NCBI GenBank assembly: GCA_039602395.1
Contig: JBCNJP010000017.1
Location: 19,562,729 to 19,626,728, forward strand
Reading direction: 5' to 3'
Source of the DNA: Deinandra increscens subsp. villosa
Taxonomy: Eukaryota; Streptophyta; Magnoliopsida; Asterales; Asteraceae
Length of the DNA: 64,000 nt
Shown here piece after piece: positions 13,084 to 24,545 of this stretch. The notes under the pieces were generated by a model, which made no database searches, was not told where the DNA came from, and saw only the letters and a program-made list of their open reading frames with translations. Each line of letters opens with the position of its first letter. The first letter of the stretch is position 1. The translations under genes were made by a program, and so were the position numbers.

Positions 13084-13608
13084 TAGGGGTGTTCAAAACC
13101 GGATACCCGGAGTTTCGGATATCCGAATTTCGGGTATCCGAAAATTTCGGATACTAGTTTTCGTTGTCCAAGTTCAAGTCCGAAATTTCGGACTAGACTC
13201 GGATAGTTAAAACGGATATCTGAAAATCCAGTTTTTTTAAAAAACCACAATTTAACAAAAAAAAAACGACAAAACGACAAAACAAATAAACATAGTCCAA
13301 GTCTTCAAATACAAATAAACATAAGTTCGACCTAAAAAACGACAAAACAAATAAAAATAGTCCAAGTATTCAATAATTCCTTATTTTTTAATATAAATTT
13401 ATTTTAATTTATTTAAATTTTCGGATACCGAGTATCCGAAACTTCCGAAAATTTTGTAAATTCTCGTCCAAGTCCAAGTCCGAATTTTCGGATATCCGAG
13501 TTTCGGATATCCGAAATTCCGGATATCCGAAATTTTCGGATAATTCGGATACGGAATTTCGGATAATTCGGATACGGATTCGGACTCGGATATTTTTGAA
13601 CACCCCTA
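13084..13608. mobile_element. hAT-type MITE with perfect 8-bp target duplication
   Basis: The element begins TAGGGGTGTTCAAAA and ends with its inverse TTTTGAACACCCCTA. AGTGAACC is duplicated exactly on each side (13076-13083 and 13609-13616). An 8-bp duplication with TAGGG-type ends is diagnostic of the hAT superfamily. Both ends of the 525-bp interior are packed with GGATATCC/TTTCGGAT words that are self-complementary, with an AT-rich centre. There is no coding capacity, so it depends on an autonomous hAT transposase elsewhere. Confidence 0.9.
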
Positions 13609-13853
13609 AGTGAACCTACTATGTAATATGTTAGATCATTTTTAATGGGTTGTATCTAAAATGTATTTTGTAATTTGGAGTTTTATGTGGATGAAAGAGA
13701 ATGTTGAGAGAGAAGAAAATTGTTTTGCTAACATTATAAAAATGTGAAAGGAAATGAGAGCGGAACGAAAAAAGAGAAATGATAAAAGGAGAGAAATTAG
13801 ATAACATGAATGCATTTATTGTTTGATTTTTAATAGTCAATCGTGAAGAGAAT

Positions 13854-15552
13854 ATGAAGGGGCAAAGTTCTAACGGACGTGAAGGTAACGAAGGAGAATG
13901 GAGGGAGGTCAAGGGCAGGAAACGGAGATCCGGCGGTGGCAGAGGTAGGAAACATGATGAAAGGGATGTTACTTCTTTCTTCGTTTCCAACCTCCCTACG
14001 GGGGTCAAAGCTTCTGATCTCTGGGAATCTTTTGGTCGTTTTGGGGAGGTGGGTGATGTCTTCATTGCTTCGCGAGTTGACAAGGCTGGTAATCCCTTTG
14101 GGTTCGTGAAGTTCTTGAATGTGGTAGATAAGTGGGACCTGGAACGGAAGCTTAATGACATCCGGATGGACTTTCTTATGTTATCTGTAAACTTAGAAAG
14201 GTTCAACCGCTATGGAAATCCGGTGAACAGAAGGACGAATCCTAATGGCGCTAGAAAGGTGGAGCGACGATCCGACATCCCGCGTTTGGCTACTGGGGGT
14301 TATGTTCCCAATGTTGACGGTCGCTCTTTCGCCAAGGTGGTGGGTGGTTCTTATGGGCAATCTCCTCCGGAAAAGTTGATATGTATTAGAGACACCACGT
14401 CTGCGGCCTTAGATTCTTGGAATGGTAGAGCTCTCCTCGGCAAAGCTAAAGACATTAAGCGTCTTTGTGGCCTCCACGGATGGTTGTCTGAAATTTCGAT
14501 GGATGGGTGGAAGTTACGATATCTCAGAGGGCTGCATGTTCTTATCACGTTCAAGGAACTTGATGACGCAGAGGACATTCTGGCTGTGAAAAACCTGTGG
14601 GAACCTTGGTTCTCTAGGTTAGATATCTGGAGGGGACAATCGTACAACTGTGAACGTGTGGCCTGGATCCAAATCAGGGGGGTTCCGCCGGAGCTGTGGT
14701 CTAATAAGGTGTTTGATGAAATCGGCGGTTCAGTGGGAGAGATCTGTCAGCCCTCGGAAGCCTGTTTGGACAATGGGGGATCTCTCTAGGGACTACCTGG
14801 GAGTGATTGTTACTTCTTCAACTCCGATCATCGAATACCGCACGGTTCAATGGATGGGGAAAAAATTCAGGTGCACCATTACGGAGGTATGCGATGACTG
14901 GAAACCGGACTTCTTGTCGGTTCCGTTGCCTCCGCCTGAGTCTTCGAGGTCGATTTCGGTTCCATCGGAGACGATGAACGTGCATGGTGATTCTGAACAG
15001 GCAGCGGCTCCTATTCCCGAAATGGGATTTGCTGAGTTCGAGGTTGGTTGCCCACTTAGTAAAATTGCAGGCAATAATGATAGGGTGGGGCTCAGTGCCA
15101 ATTTAAATAATTCCAATCACTCCACAAATGTGAACATTAATTCGGTTCATGTGGATGGGTTGGCCCAACATGCCACTCATACTTCTATTGGGCCTAGTGT
15201 GTGTGTGCGTAAGCGGGCCAGGCCGAATTCCTCAAGCCCTCTGCTAGGCTTATGTGTCAGACGGGCAATTAGGGGATCTAAATTGGGGAAACGTTATGTT
15301 CATAGTTCTCGTTGTTCTTTCAAAGATTCTTTGGATGAGACTTGTGACATCGAAGACTCGGAGTGGGTCTTGGATACTCCGGTGTCAGGTGACTCGACCG
15401 CTGATCCAGTAGCTGATGGCAAACCCGCCATGGATTTAGATAAAGAGGTAGCCACGATACAAATCGGTGAATGCATCGGTGCTGCTCTCAGGGGCTACGA
15501 GGATCTGGTTCGAGATGTTGTTCAGGAGGAAGGGGTTTGCAAGCAGATCTGA
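13854..15552 (+). pseudogene. LINE ORF1: RRM/DUF4283 RNA-binding protein, one frameshift
   Basis: ORF1 of the L1 element, an RNA-binding chaperone-like protein that coats the LINE transcript in this family. An RRM is visible at residues about 39-90, with the RNP2-like FFVSNL and RNP1-like FGFVKF. A DUF4283-like region follows (WNGRALLGKA, then VAWIQIRGVPPELW). The first frame stops at 14789, but the expected continuation (DLSRDYLGVIV and beyond) is read in another frame from about 14770 to 15552. A single indel near 14750-14785 therefore breaks the protein. The start at 13854 is the first ATG after the element's 5' end. The ORF1 stop overlaps the ORF2 start as TGATG at 15550-15554. Confidence 0.8.
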
Positions 15553-17413
15553 TGGATTTTCTCTCCTACAATATCCGGGGAATTAAAGATGACAAGAAAC
15601 TGGAGTGGATCCACCAATTGAAGATGGATCATAACATCAGCTTCATTGGCCTGCAAGAGACCAAGGCGACCGATCTCTCGTTATTTCCGGTCCGTAAAGT
15701 GTGGGGTAATTCGGTGGTTGATCTGGATGGCGTGGTTGCCAATGGCAGATCCGGAGGCATTGTGTCCCTTTGGAATCCCTCTATTTTCAGGCCCTTCTCC
15801 TCTGTCAAGCACCCTAATTTCTTGCTTATTTCGGGTCATCTGGTGGGTGGGCACGGTGTGTTGAATGTTGTTAACGTATATGCGCCCCAAGATCTTCGGG
15901 AGAAGAGAACTCCGTGGCGTGAGATTCTCAACTTAAAAGGGAGTTTGAACGGTATGTGGTTACTTTTGGGGGATTTTAATGAAGTTCGTTCCCCCGAGGA
16001 ACGACGTTTCTCTGATTTTAATGCCCGGGGTGCTGATATTTATAACGAGTTCATCTTTGAGGGCAACCTTCTTGAATACCGAATGGGCGGTTCTCGGTTC
16101 ACCTTTTCGTACGGTAATGGTGTTATTTTAGCAAATTGGACCGTGTTTTTGTCTGTGAAGATTTCTTTCGCAAGTGGCCGCATGCGGCTCTTACGACTCT
16201 CCCGCGTCTTTGGTCGGATCACAGTCCGCTGGTTCTCCGAACTACGGATAAAAACTTCGGGCCGTATCCTTTCAATTTTTTCTCTTCCTGGCTGAAATCG
16301 GAGGAGCTTACTACTCAAATAAAGGTGGTGTTTTCTGCCCAGCGGCCGCAAAATTATCCCCCTGATGTCATCATTCTTAATAAGCTTAGGGAGGTGAAAC
16401 GTTTGGCTAAAGTTTGGAATGGCAGTCGTAAGGATATGGTTCTCAAGGAGTCCAATGACTTGAAAGATTTTTGTTTACGGATGGACAGGTGCAGCGAAGT
16501 CAGGCAGATTGTAGGTGATGAGTTAGATGATTGGGTTGCCAAAAAGCATAAACTTGTGGATTTGGAGAATAGCAGACACATGGACCTTCGCCAAAAGGCT
16601 CGTATCAGGTGGGCGATTGATGGGGACGATAACTCTTCTTTTTTTCATGGATTCATCAACTCGAACTTGGCAAACTGTCGTATAAATGGTCTCTGGTTGG
16701 ATGATGTTTGGATTGAAGACCCGTATATTATTAAGAGTGCTGCTAAGGATTTTTTTCGAAGATATATTTAGTATCAAAATTCCCATCAGGCTCCTGTAAT
16801 TGCGTGGGTATAAAGGGCATTTCTGATGATCAGAGAGACTTTTTAATTGGTCCTTTCTCGAGAAAAGAAATAAAAGACGCCGTTGGCTTTGCGATGGGGA
16901 TAAAGCGCCGGGCCCGGACGACTTTAATTTTGATTTCCTAAAATTCTTTTGGAGTGAGCTTGAGGAGGATTTCTTTAATTTGTTCCGCCGCTTTCATGAC
17001 ACGGGCCACATTTCGAAGGGTTGTAGTTCCTCATTCATTCACCTTATCCCCAAAGTTCTTGATGCCCAACGGCTTGGTGAATTTAGACCCATTAGTCTCA
17101 TTGGATGTATTTCCAAAGTTATCTTCAAGGTGCTCGCGGAACGGATGAAAACTGTTTTAAGCTCCATCATTTCCCAGACTCAAATGGCATACGTTGCGGG
17201 TAGGAACAACATCGAAGGTCCCCTCATTTTAAATGAGGTCCTCTCTTGGCTTAAATATTCGAAAGGGCAAGGAATATTTTTTAAAGTTGATTTCACCAAA
17301 GCGTTTGATTCCGTTGATTGGGGATTCCTTGACTCCGTGCTCGGTTATATGAACTTTCCCTCTAAATGGAGATGTTGGGTGAGGGGTATTCTTCGTTCAT
17401 CTAGGAGCTCCGT
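15552..17413 (+). pseudogene. LINE ORF2, 5' part: endonuclease and N-terminal reverse transcriptase
   Basis: It starts MDFLSYNIRG, overlapping the ORF1 stop. Apurinic-type endonuclease motifs are seen in order: YNIRG, LQETK, VNVYAP and GDFNE in the first frame, then SDHSPLVL after a frameshift near 16120-16135. A second break occurs at about 16771-16880. From about 16900 the reverse transcriptase is read (APGPDDFNFDFL, IPK, RPISLIGCISK, and motif A FTKAFDSVDW) up to RSS. There a solo LTR is inserted. The coding sequence resumes at 19996, after the LTR. Known role of the family: nick the target and prime reverse transcription on it. The frameshifts abolish function. Confidence 0.85.
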
Positions 17414-17674
17414 TGTGACATCCGAGAATTTCAAGGTTAACTTCCGTTAGACAAACCCCGTTGGTTACGTTATAAGTGTTAACTTAGTAACTAATGCTTA
17501 ACTAGGCCGAATACGTCCACGACCTTTGGTTGATCACCGAACCCGCCCATATGTGCTATGTGTTCATTATTGTTGTCATTATGTGCAATATGATTCAAAT
17601 GCATGATTTAATATCATGAATAGCATGACGAATTGTAAATCCTTGATTTTGTGAAAATTGCCTAAGTTGTGCAG

Positions 17675-17790
17675 CCAGCGAAACTAACGGGCGAAACTAT
17701 AGTGTCGCCCGGTAGCTAGCTAAACTGACTGACCTGCACGAGCTCAGGGCCAGTTTCGCTTGGCCAGCGAAACTGCCAGCGAAACTAGCC
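17675..17790 (+). repeat. AGCGAAACT motif array upstream of LTR TATA box
   Basis: AGCGAAACT or GGCGAAACT recurs several times at irregular short spacing, with one GTTTCGCT in inverse orientation, ending just before TATAAATAA at 17796. A larger second cluster of the same word occupies 18303-18610. Copies are not in one fixed period, so this is a cluster of a short word rather than a simple tandem satellite. It is probably a clustered protein-binding site in the LTR promoter; that is inference. Confidence 0.75.
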
Positions 17791-18302
17791 TCTGATATAA
17801 ATAATCTTAATAAACCCTAGTTCACCATTTTGCCTCATTTCACACAAAAACACACAACTCTCCTGAAACTCCTGGACCAGCTGATCCCAACCAAGAACCA
17901 CCAAGAATCAGCTATCATTCTGAGTTGTGAAGATCATCCATCGATCCTAGATCAACCGTGAGTCCCAAAACCACCATTTTCTATGCTTTTCTATGTGTTT
18001 CTTCATAAAGCATGCCTAGATCTCTGTGTTATTGTTAGATCTTCTGATATGTTGCTTAGGATTACTAGATCTACCATAAAGTTGATAACTTTACGTGTGA
18101 AATCCATCCATGATAAAGATTTATGCTATTTTAGTCATTTTAGGGTTTTATATGTATTTTGGGTGATTTGATGATAAAATGCATGTTTAAGGTGTTAAAG
18201 CTTACTGATTTATGTTGGTAAATGCCTATGTATGCTAAACAATGAATTGCATGTAAAATGGAAGCTGTTAGGTTGATTTTTAGGCTGATCCGTATGTTTT
18301 CC

Positions 18303-18610
18303 GCGACTAGCGAAACTGTGGTGTTCTCTGGGCGAAACTGTCCAGCGAAACTATGTATATCTCCTTCCAGCGACACTATGCAGCGAAACTGCAGTGTCGT
18401 CGGGTAAACCAACCAGACCAGCTCGAGCGAATCTACCGAGCGAAATTCCCTGAACGAAAGTTCAAACCAGTTTCGGGCGAAACTAGGCTAGCGAAACTGT
18501 GCTAACAGTTTCGAGCGAAACTAGCCTAGCGAAACTGTGTCATCGGGCATTGCCTAGCGAAAGTGCTACCCGTGCACACAGCGAAACTGACTAGCGAAAC
18601 TGAGACCAGA
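18303..18610 (+). repeat. Second AGCGAAACT array in the same solo LTR
   Basis: More than a dozen AGCGAAACT-type words occur, often paired as CTAGCGAAACTG, with occasional AGTTTCG inverse copies and one-base variants such as AGCGACACT and GCGAAATT. It lies about 500 bases downstream of the LTR TATA box, therefore in the transcribed or leader part if that box is used. Confidence 0.75.
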
Positions 18611-19995
18611 ATCTAAACTTGTACAATTTGCTTGAATGTTATACCATGACTTACATGATTATGCCATGATGATACATGCTTTGATTTCTGATATATATAT
18701 GAACCCTTGTTTATGATCAACCCTCGGTGTCGTGTGTCTGTATGTCGAGTCATAGTTCCAAACGTGCTATGTTATGGGCCATAGTGACGTTAAGTAAAGA
18801 TTAGACACAAAACTAATACTTAAGACCTAAACGTGTTCATAGGTCTTCGATAAGCAATACTTGGATTATTAGCAAGTGTAGCAGTGCAACCAAAGGTGAG
18901 TGTCACTAACCCGATTTCCGTGAACCCGTTTGGGTCACACCGAATAACTAAAAGTAAAACAATGCTGACAACTCGAGAGTGCGAGGCACCTCCCTGATAA
19001 ACTTGAAAACTTGGAGTGCTCGGCACCCACTTGATGAACTTGAAGTGCTTTATGGGAAGCACTTGCGAATTACCAAAACAACGATTTCTAAAACGAAACT
19101 GAAAACACTTTTGAGATTCATGAGAATCCAGTAAACCGTGTTAATATGGCTAGTGTAGGTTAAAGTCTAAACCACATGATATCACATGATTTCTAAGGAT
19201 GCCCTGAAAACTTAAAAGTCCTCAACTAATTGTACCATTAATTGTAAAGCGAGGGGATGTTGGGTAGATCTACTGGAGTTTGACAAACTCCGCCCCGTGG
19301 CACGGGGAGTGCACGGAGGTACAATATCAGCCTATTTGACCGTGATCCCGAGAGGACACGGGGGAGGCAAAACCGCGATGACGTAGGTCCGCAGTACTAG
19401 ATGGCACGACCACTACAATAATTTATAGTCAGCTTTGGTGCAAACTTCCTTAGTGCATGGAACAACGGATTAGCTACCCGCGATATCGGTTGAGCACTTT
19501 AACTTTTACAAAACTAGTACATACCCGATGACGTAGGTCACGGACAATTCCTTTATAAACTAAGACATAACATTTAGCATTGCTTTTCACAAACGAATAC
19601 TATGTAAGTATACCTTGATACAAATTATGACTATGAGACCGGGCCAATGCATGACAAGCCCACTGTGAACTCACCAACCGTTAGGTTGACACTTGCGTGG
19701 TTTAAACTTTTGCAGATCGCTGAGGAGTATTCCGGAGCAGGTTGGAAAGGCACGTGAAGACAATTTTATTTCTGTTAAACTTAATTGGGAATTTTAAACA
19801 AAGAATTTGTAAAGCACGCGGTTAGTGCTAAGACAATATTTATTCCGCTGCGTTTGTAATTGAGACTTTACTTTATAACTGATTTTTGAACTAACTCTGA
19901 TTCATTTAGTATTTGTAACTAATGGTTATGGATCCTGGTCTAGCCGCACCCCTTAACGGTATAAAGTCCGTTGGTGGTTATTTGGGGGTGTGACA

Positions 19996-21521
19996 TCCGT
20001 GCTCGTGAACGGTTCTCCCTCTAAGGAGTTCCAATGCCATAGAGGCGTTCGGCAAGGAGACCCCCTATCCCCCTATTTATTTTTGGTGGTTATGGAGGCT
20101 TTAGATTGGATTCTTGGTAAGGCTAGTAGAATGGGGCTACTTGATGGTATTCAACTACCCAACGGGGGTCCTCTTTTGACTAATCTTTTCTATGCGGATG
20201 ATGCTCTCATTTTAGCCAAATGGAATGACTCGAACTTCTTGAACCTCATCCGCATCCTTCGATGTTTTTACCTTGTTTCTGGACTTAAGGTTAGCTTAAG
20301 CAAATGCGCGCTTCATGGAGTTAACGTAGCCGAGGAGGAGGTCTTTCGTTTGGCCTCGTTTTATGGTTGTGTGGCGGATTCTTTTCCATTTTCTTATTTA
20401 GAGATGCCCGTTGGAACCAATATGAATAGAAGATCTAGTTGGGAACCCATCATTGATATTTTCGGTAAGCGTTTGTCTAGGTGGAAGGCGAAGCATCTTT
20501 CCTTGGGGGGCCGTCTCGTGCTCAATAGGAGTGTGCTCGACAACTTACCAACATACTATTTTTCCCTCTTTAAGGCTCCCAAAAAGGTGATTGACATTTT
20601 GGAGAAGATCTGCTTTAATTTCTTGTGGGGAGGTTCTGATGATATTAAGCGGATTCACTGGATCAAGCGTGACGTGGTTTGTTCTCCAAAGAAGGAGGGT
20701 GGTTTGGGCTTGCCTAAACTCCATGATATGAACCGAAGTCTCATTTGCAAGTGGCTTTGGAAATTTAAAACTAATGGTAATTGTCTTTGGATAAATGTTG
20801 TCAATAGTATTCATTCTGTGCAGGATAGCTTGAGTTTTTTTCCTTGCAAGCCATACATTTCTGGAATTTGGAAATCTATTGTGGCTGTGAATGGGGACTT
20901 AACTCGTAGCAACCTTGGGATGCAAGTTTGGATGAAATTGATGGATGGTAGATGGGTTTGGCGTGGAGGTGGTGCTACCGTTTTTTCTACTAAGGTGGTC
21001 AGAGATCTCATAGCTTAAAGTTCCCTTCCCCATCATAATTTTGTTCTGCACTGGTCCAAAATAGTCCCAAATAAACTGAATCTATTTGCTTGGCGAGCAC
21101 AACGTAACCGTATCGCCACTCCGATGCTCTTTTGAAGCGCAACATCCCGGTTCGAGCTTCCTCGTGTAAACTGTGCCAAGACGGAGAAGACACGGTGACT
21201 CATTTGTTCACCGGTTGTGTGTTCGCTGTGGCTGTTTGGAATTGGGTCGAGGTTTGGGCTAAGATCCCGCCTATTTTTGCCTTCTCTCTTGATGATCTGT
21301 TGGAACTTTATAAGGGGATGGAGGTTAAGAAAAAAGAGTTAATTCATGGCATCATCCTTGTGGCGTGTTGGTCCATTTGGAAGGAAAGGAACGCGGTTGT
21401 TTTCTGGGGTATAACACCTTCTGTGAGAAAGGTCATAATGGAGATAAAGTGTTGGAGTAATCTTTGGTTTAACAACCGTTGTAAACAAAGTATAGATTGG
21501 GCAAATTGTAAATTCATGTAA
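19996..21521 (+). pseudogene. LINE ORF2, 3' part: reverse transcriptase core and zinc-knuckle domain
   Basis: Continues the interrupted LINE ORF2. Motif B (GVRQGDPLSPYLF) and the catalytic YADD box (FYADDALIL) are intact. The frame runs to a stop at 21018. After a stop and frame change, the C-terminal zf-RVT domain is seen at about 21130-21400 (CKLCQDGEDTVTHLFTGC). Together with 15552-17413 it makes a normal-length plant L1 ORF2. It is broken by the LTR insertion and by at least three frame defects. Confidence 0.85.
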
Positions 21522-21634
21522 TCCTTTGGTGTTTTTGGTGTTGGGTTCTTCTTAGCGTCTTGCTAGGAGCCCCCCCCCCCCCCCCCGGTGTTAATAAAAT
21601 TCAGCCGTTCGAAAAAAAACATGAATGCATTTAT

Positions 21635-22246
21635 ATAATTGCATTGGAGAAGGTGTTAGACGTTTCTTTATACTCATTTATATTATTTTCTTTGACATTT
21701 TTTTCTTTATTTAAAAATGAACAAAACTCGTATAAAATAAAATAGCATAAAAGCTCTATTTTTTTTCTACAGAGGTTTACGTGAATCAAAGGAGGCGTAT
21801 GTTTGTAATTGTGTATTGTATTCAACAAGCTTTTCTACCCGCATGTTGTCGCGGGATAATGTTGGCACATAAAGTCGTCTCATTGTATAACGGTACATAA
21901 AAAATAGAAACAAAAACCATCTAACGATCAAAACATTTCAAACAAAAAATTATGTTACATGATTGTACAAAAGAAAATCTTCCAGTACCTATTACACCAC
22001 CAAAAAGCACCAATTCATGTCTCACGCTTAAATGATCCAATCGCAAATAGAAAAAAGAATACATTACAACGTTAAAATTAGAAACTGCATGTTCAAAGTG
22101 TTGAACTTATGACCTAATGGTATTGGTACCGTTATAACACAAATTTATGTGCTAAACTTGTCACACACAAATCAAAAATAAATGACAAAATGTTAAAAAT
22201 AAGCAAATGACATAATGGTAAATATTGCCAAATTTAAGGGCAGAAT
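21635..22246. other. AT-rich intergenic DNA
   Basis: Continuation of the DNA that the LINE entered. At 21834-21858 is TCTACCCGCATGTTGTCGCGGG, a short GC-rich imperfect palindrome like those at 7806 and 61452. No gene is seen. Confidence 0.4.
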
Positions 22247-23110
22247 TGTTGGAACTAAAATCTATGTGACTGATGTCATCAAATCTGTTTACTGAAGCAT
22301 TCGACTGAAGAATCCATGTAAATTGATTCAGAGACTGGGTTGTGATGCTCGAGGCTTGCAGATTGGACCTAAGACCGTTTTCTGGAAAAGTCAACCGTTC
22401 GGGTCAACGGTCAACGTAAAAGTCAACGGAAGATCGGTTCGAGCGAGTCAAGCTTCGGATTAAATTAAATTAACTTTGATTTAATTAATATATATGTTTA
22501 TTTCATTTATCTGTATTTTGTTCAGTTATTATGTTTTTTCACTTGTTAGTCACCCTCATTATATATATAGTGAGGGTTCCCCATTACAAGATGAGTTCTG
22601 AGTGTGGAGATGATGAAATCTTGTAGAGTGGTGTGAGCTTCCATTCTAGAGAGAGAAAGAGTCATGGATTTCTAGAGAGAGATTGTTGTCATGATTTCTT
22701 ATGTTATAATCATTCGACTAATGAAATAAGTCGACTAGTTCATCATCTTTCTTGTATTTTGATTTCCTAGATTCTTCTCCATCTTCATCGTATCTCGAGG
22801 TTTTCGAATCCGACCTCCTTTCGAGCTCACGATCGGGATTCTTGATGTGAAAATCGGTCCTTACAAATGGTATCAGAGCAAGGTAACCGGTCAGATTTTG
22901 TCTCACGATGAATCTGATCACTCGAATCTTGATTTTGAGCTTGAATGAAGTTACGATTTGAAAACCCACTTAGGAGACTTTTTCTACTTTTTTCTTCTTT
23001 TTGGATGATTCTGGATGGATCCTGATGATATGGATGCTTGATTCGTGTTATGGAGTTCATCTTGATGCATTTTTACCTTCTACATGTTCCAATCTGGTGA
23101 GAAAAATGGA
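22247..23110 (+). mobile_element. Ty1/copia LTR with primer-binding site and leader, truncated
   Basis: The 619-bp LTR (22247-22865) begins TGTTGGAACT and ends CCTTACA. It is followed two bases later by TGGTATCAGAGC (22868-22879), the classic initiator-methionine tRNA primer-binding site of copia elements. A TATA-rich stretch (ATTATATATAGTGAGGG) lies at 22559-22574. About 230 bases of leader follow before the sequence switches to an unrelated SIRE fragment, so gag is lost. LTR start and end are set by the TG...CA rule; no second LTR was found. Confidence 0.75.
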
Positions 23111-23149
23111 GATCAGGAGTTGTTTTTCGTAACTTGGGTATTTTTCCTT

Positions 23150-23745
23150 TGGAAAACAGTTCGAATGGTGTCTTGTTAGCATGTTTGACCAAGAGTGTTC
23201 TATACAGAACATAGCAGGCTGTATTAATAGCTTCTGCCTAAAAAGACAATTTTAGATTGGAATCAGCAGGCATGGTCCTGGCGGCCTCGATGACAGTTCT
23301 ATTCTTCCGTTCAGCTACTCCATTTTGTTGCGGCGTGTATTGTGAACTGAACTGTCGAGATATGCCTTTTTCATTACAGAAAGCATCAAATGTATGATTC
23401 TTGAACTCGGACCCATTATCTGATCTGATGATCCTAACCCGCTCTCTACATCTGTTCTCGATCCGAGTGACAAAATCCTTCAAAATCTCAGCTGTCTCAG
23501 ACTTCTCTTTCATGAAGAACACCAACGAGTATCTGGAGTAATCGTCTATGATAACTAGGCAGTATGACTTTCCACCTAAACTCTTGATGCTCACTGGCCC
23601 GAAGAGGTCAAGATGGAGTTGCTGAAGTATTGCTGTCGTTCTACCCGGTGGCTCTGGCTTGTGGGATGTTTTGTGTTGTTTACCTTTCAGACACGCTACA
23701 TAGTTGTCGATATGTTTTGTGTTGTTTACCTTTGGCTTGTGAAAG
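23150..23745 (-). pseudogene. SIRE-like copia integrase fragment, inverted
   Basis: On the minus strand this encodes the zinc-finger end and catalytic core of a copia integrase: CLKGKQHKTS, HLDLFGPV, VIIDDYSRYS, IIRSDNGSEFKN and TPQQNGVAERKNRTV. The D, D and E region motifs of the core are all recognisable. It faces opposite to the reverse transcriptase that begins immediately to its right. TGTTTTGTGTTGTTTACCTT occurs twice at the junction, around 23670 and 23710. The second SIRE copy (43.5-46.7 kb) has the same domains in one orientation. Confidence 0.85.
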
Positions 23746-24545
23746 GGTACATGCAAGTTGATGACATTGATTATGAAGATGTCTACGCCCCTGTCACTCG
23801 TCTGGAGGCAATACGTATCTTTCTGGCATATGCCGCATCAATGAATATCACTGTTTATCAACTTGATATAAAGACCGCGTTCCTGTACGGAGAGCTTGAT
23901 GAGGAAGTGTATGTGCAACAACCTTCGGGGTTTGTACACAACTCATTTCCAGAGAAGTGTTACAAACTAGATAAGTCCCTTTATGGTCTACACCAGGCCC
24001 CAAGGAAGTGGTACGAGACATTATCAACTTATCTGCTATCAAATGGTTATAAAAGGGGTGTGATTGATCAGACACTCTTCATTGTCATGTTAGAGAAGAT
24101 ATGCTGTTAGTGCAAGTATATGTCGACGACATCATTTTTGGCTCGACCAATTTCGGCCTATGTCATGCATTTGAGGAATTGATGAAGAAAAAGTTTGAGA
24201 TGAGTGCAATGGGTGCACTCACATTCTTCCTTGGAATTCAAGTGAAACAGAAGCCTGATGGTATTTTGATTAGCCAAGGAAAATATGTGAAAGAAATTAT
24301 GAAGAAGTTTGGCTTCCAAGACTCTAAAGGTTTTTCTACACCTGTGGTTACTCGTCACAAGCTTAGTCAAGACCCGGAAGGTGTTTGTGTAGACGAGCAT
24401 CTCTATAGGTCTATGGTCGGTTCTCTCATGTATCTGACAGCAAGTCGTCCCGATATTATGTTTGGAGTTTGTCTATGTTCAAGATTCCAGAGCAAGCCAA
24501 AAGAATCGCACTTGTGTCCATTGTTGAATTTCAACAAATGTGTTT
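23746..24545 (+). pseudogene. SIRE-like copia reverse transcriptase fragment
   Basis: Plus-strand reverse transcriptase with KGYMQVDDIDYEDVYAPV, TVYQLDIKTAFLYGELDEEV, SLYGLHQAPRKWYETLS, the catalytic YVDD (VYVDDIIFGSTN) and AMGALTFFLGIQVKQKPDGI. AFLYGELDEEV and the LSTYLLSNGYKRG region are of the SIRE/Maximus type. A small indel near 24090-24105 shifts the frame, and the RNase H domain is absent after about 24540. It therefore cannot make a working polyprotein. Confidence 0.85.

Larger units (their letters stand above)
17414..19995 (+). mobile_element. Solo LTR (probably Ty3/gypsy) inside the LINE, TCCGT duplication
   Basis: The 2582-bp LTR starts TGTGACATCC and ends GGGTGTGACA. It is flanked by TCCGT at 17409-17413 and 19996-20000. 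Removing it with one TCCGT copy restores the LINE reading frame (RSSVLVNGSP), which confirms the boundaries. There are no internal genes, so it arose by recombination between two LTRs. The ends suggest a gypsy lineage, but this is not proven. A TATA box lies at 17796-17804 after an array of AGCGAAACT words. A second array at 18303-18610 lies downstream of it. Confidence 0.9.
13820..21618 (+). mobile_element. L1-type LINE with target duplication, interrupted by a solo LTR
   Basis: ACATGAATGCATTTAT is present at 13804-13819 and again at 21619-21634, directly after an A-tail. This gives a 16-17 bp duplication and both element ends. Excluding the inserted LTR (17414-19995 plus its duplicated 5 bp), the LINE is about 5.2 kb. 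It has the plant L1 order: RRM-containing ORF1, then endonuclease, reverse transcriptase and zinc-knuckle ORF2. A run of 16 C lies in the 3' untranslated region at about 21571-21586. Several frameshifts make it inactive. The intact ends and duplication suggest a moderately young insertion. Confidence 0.92.
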
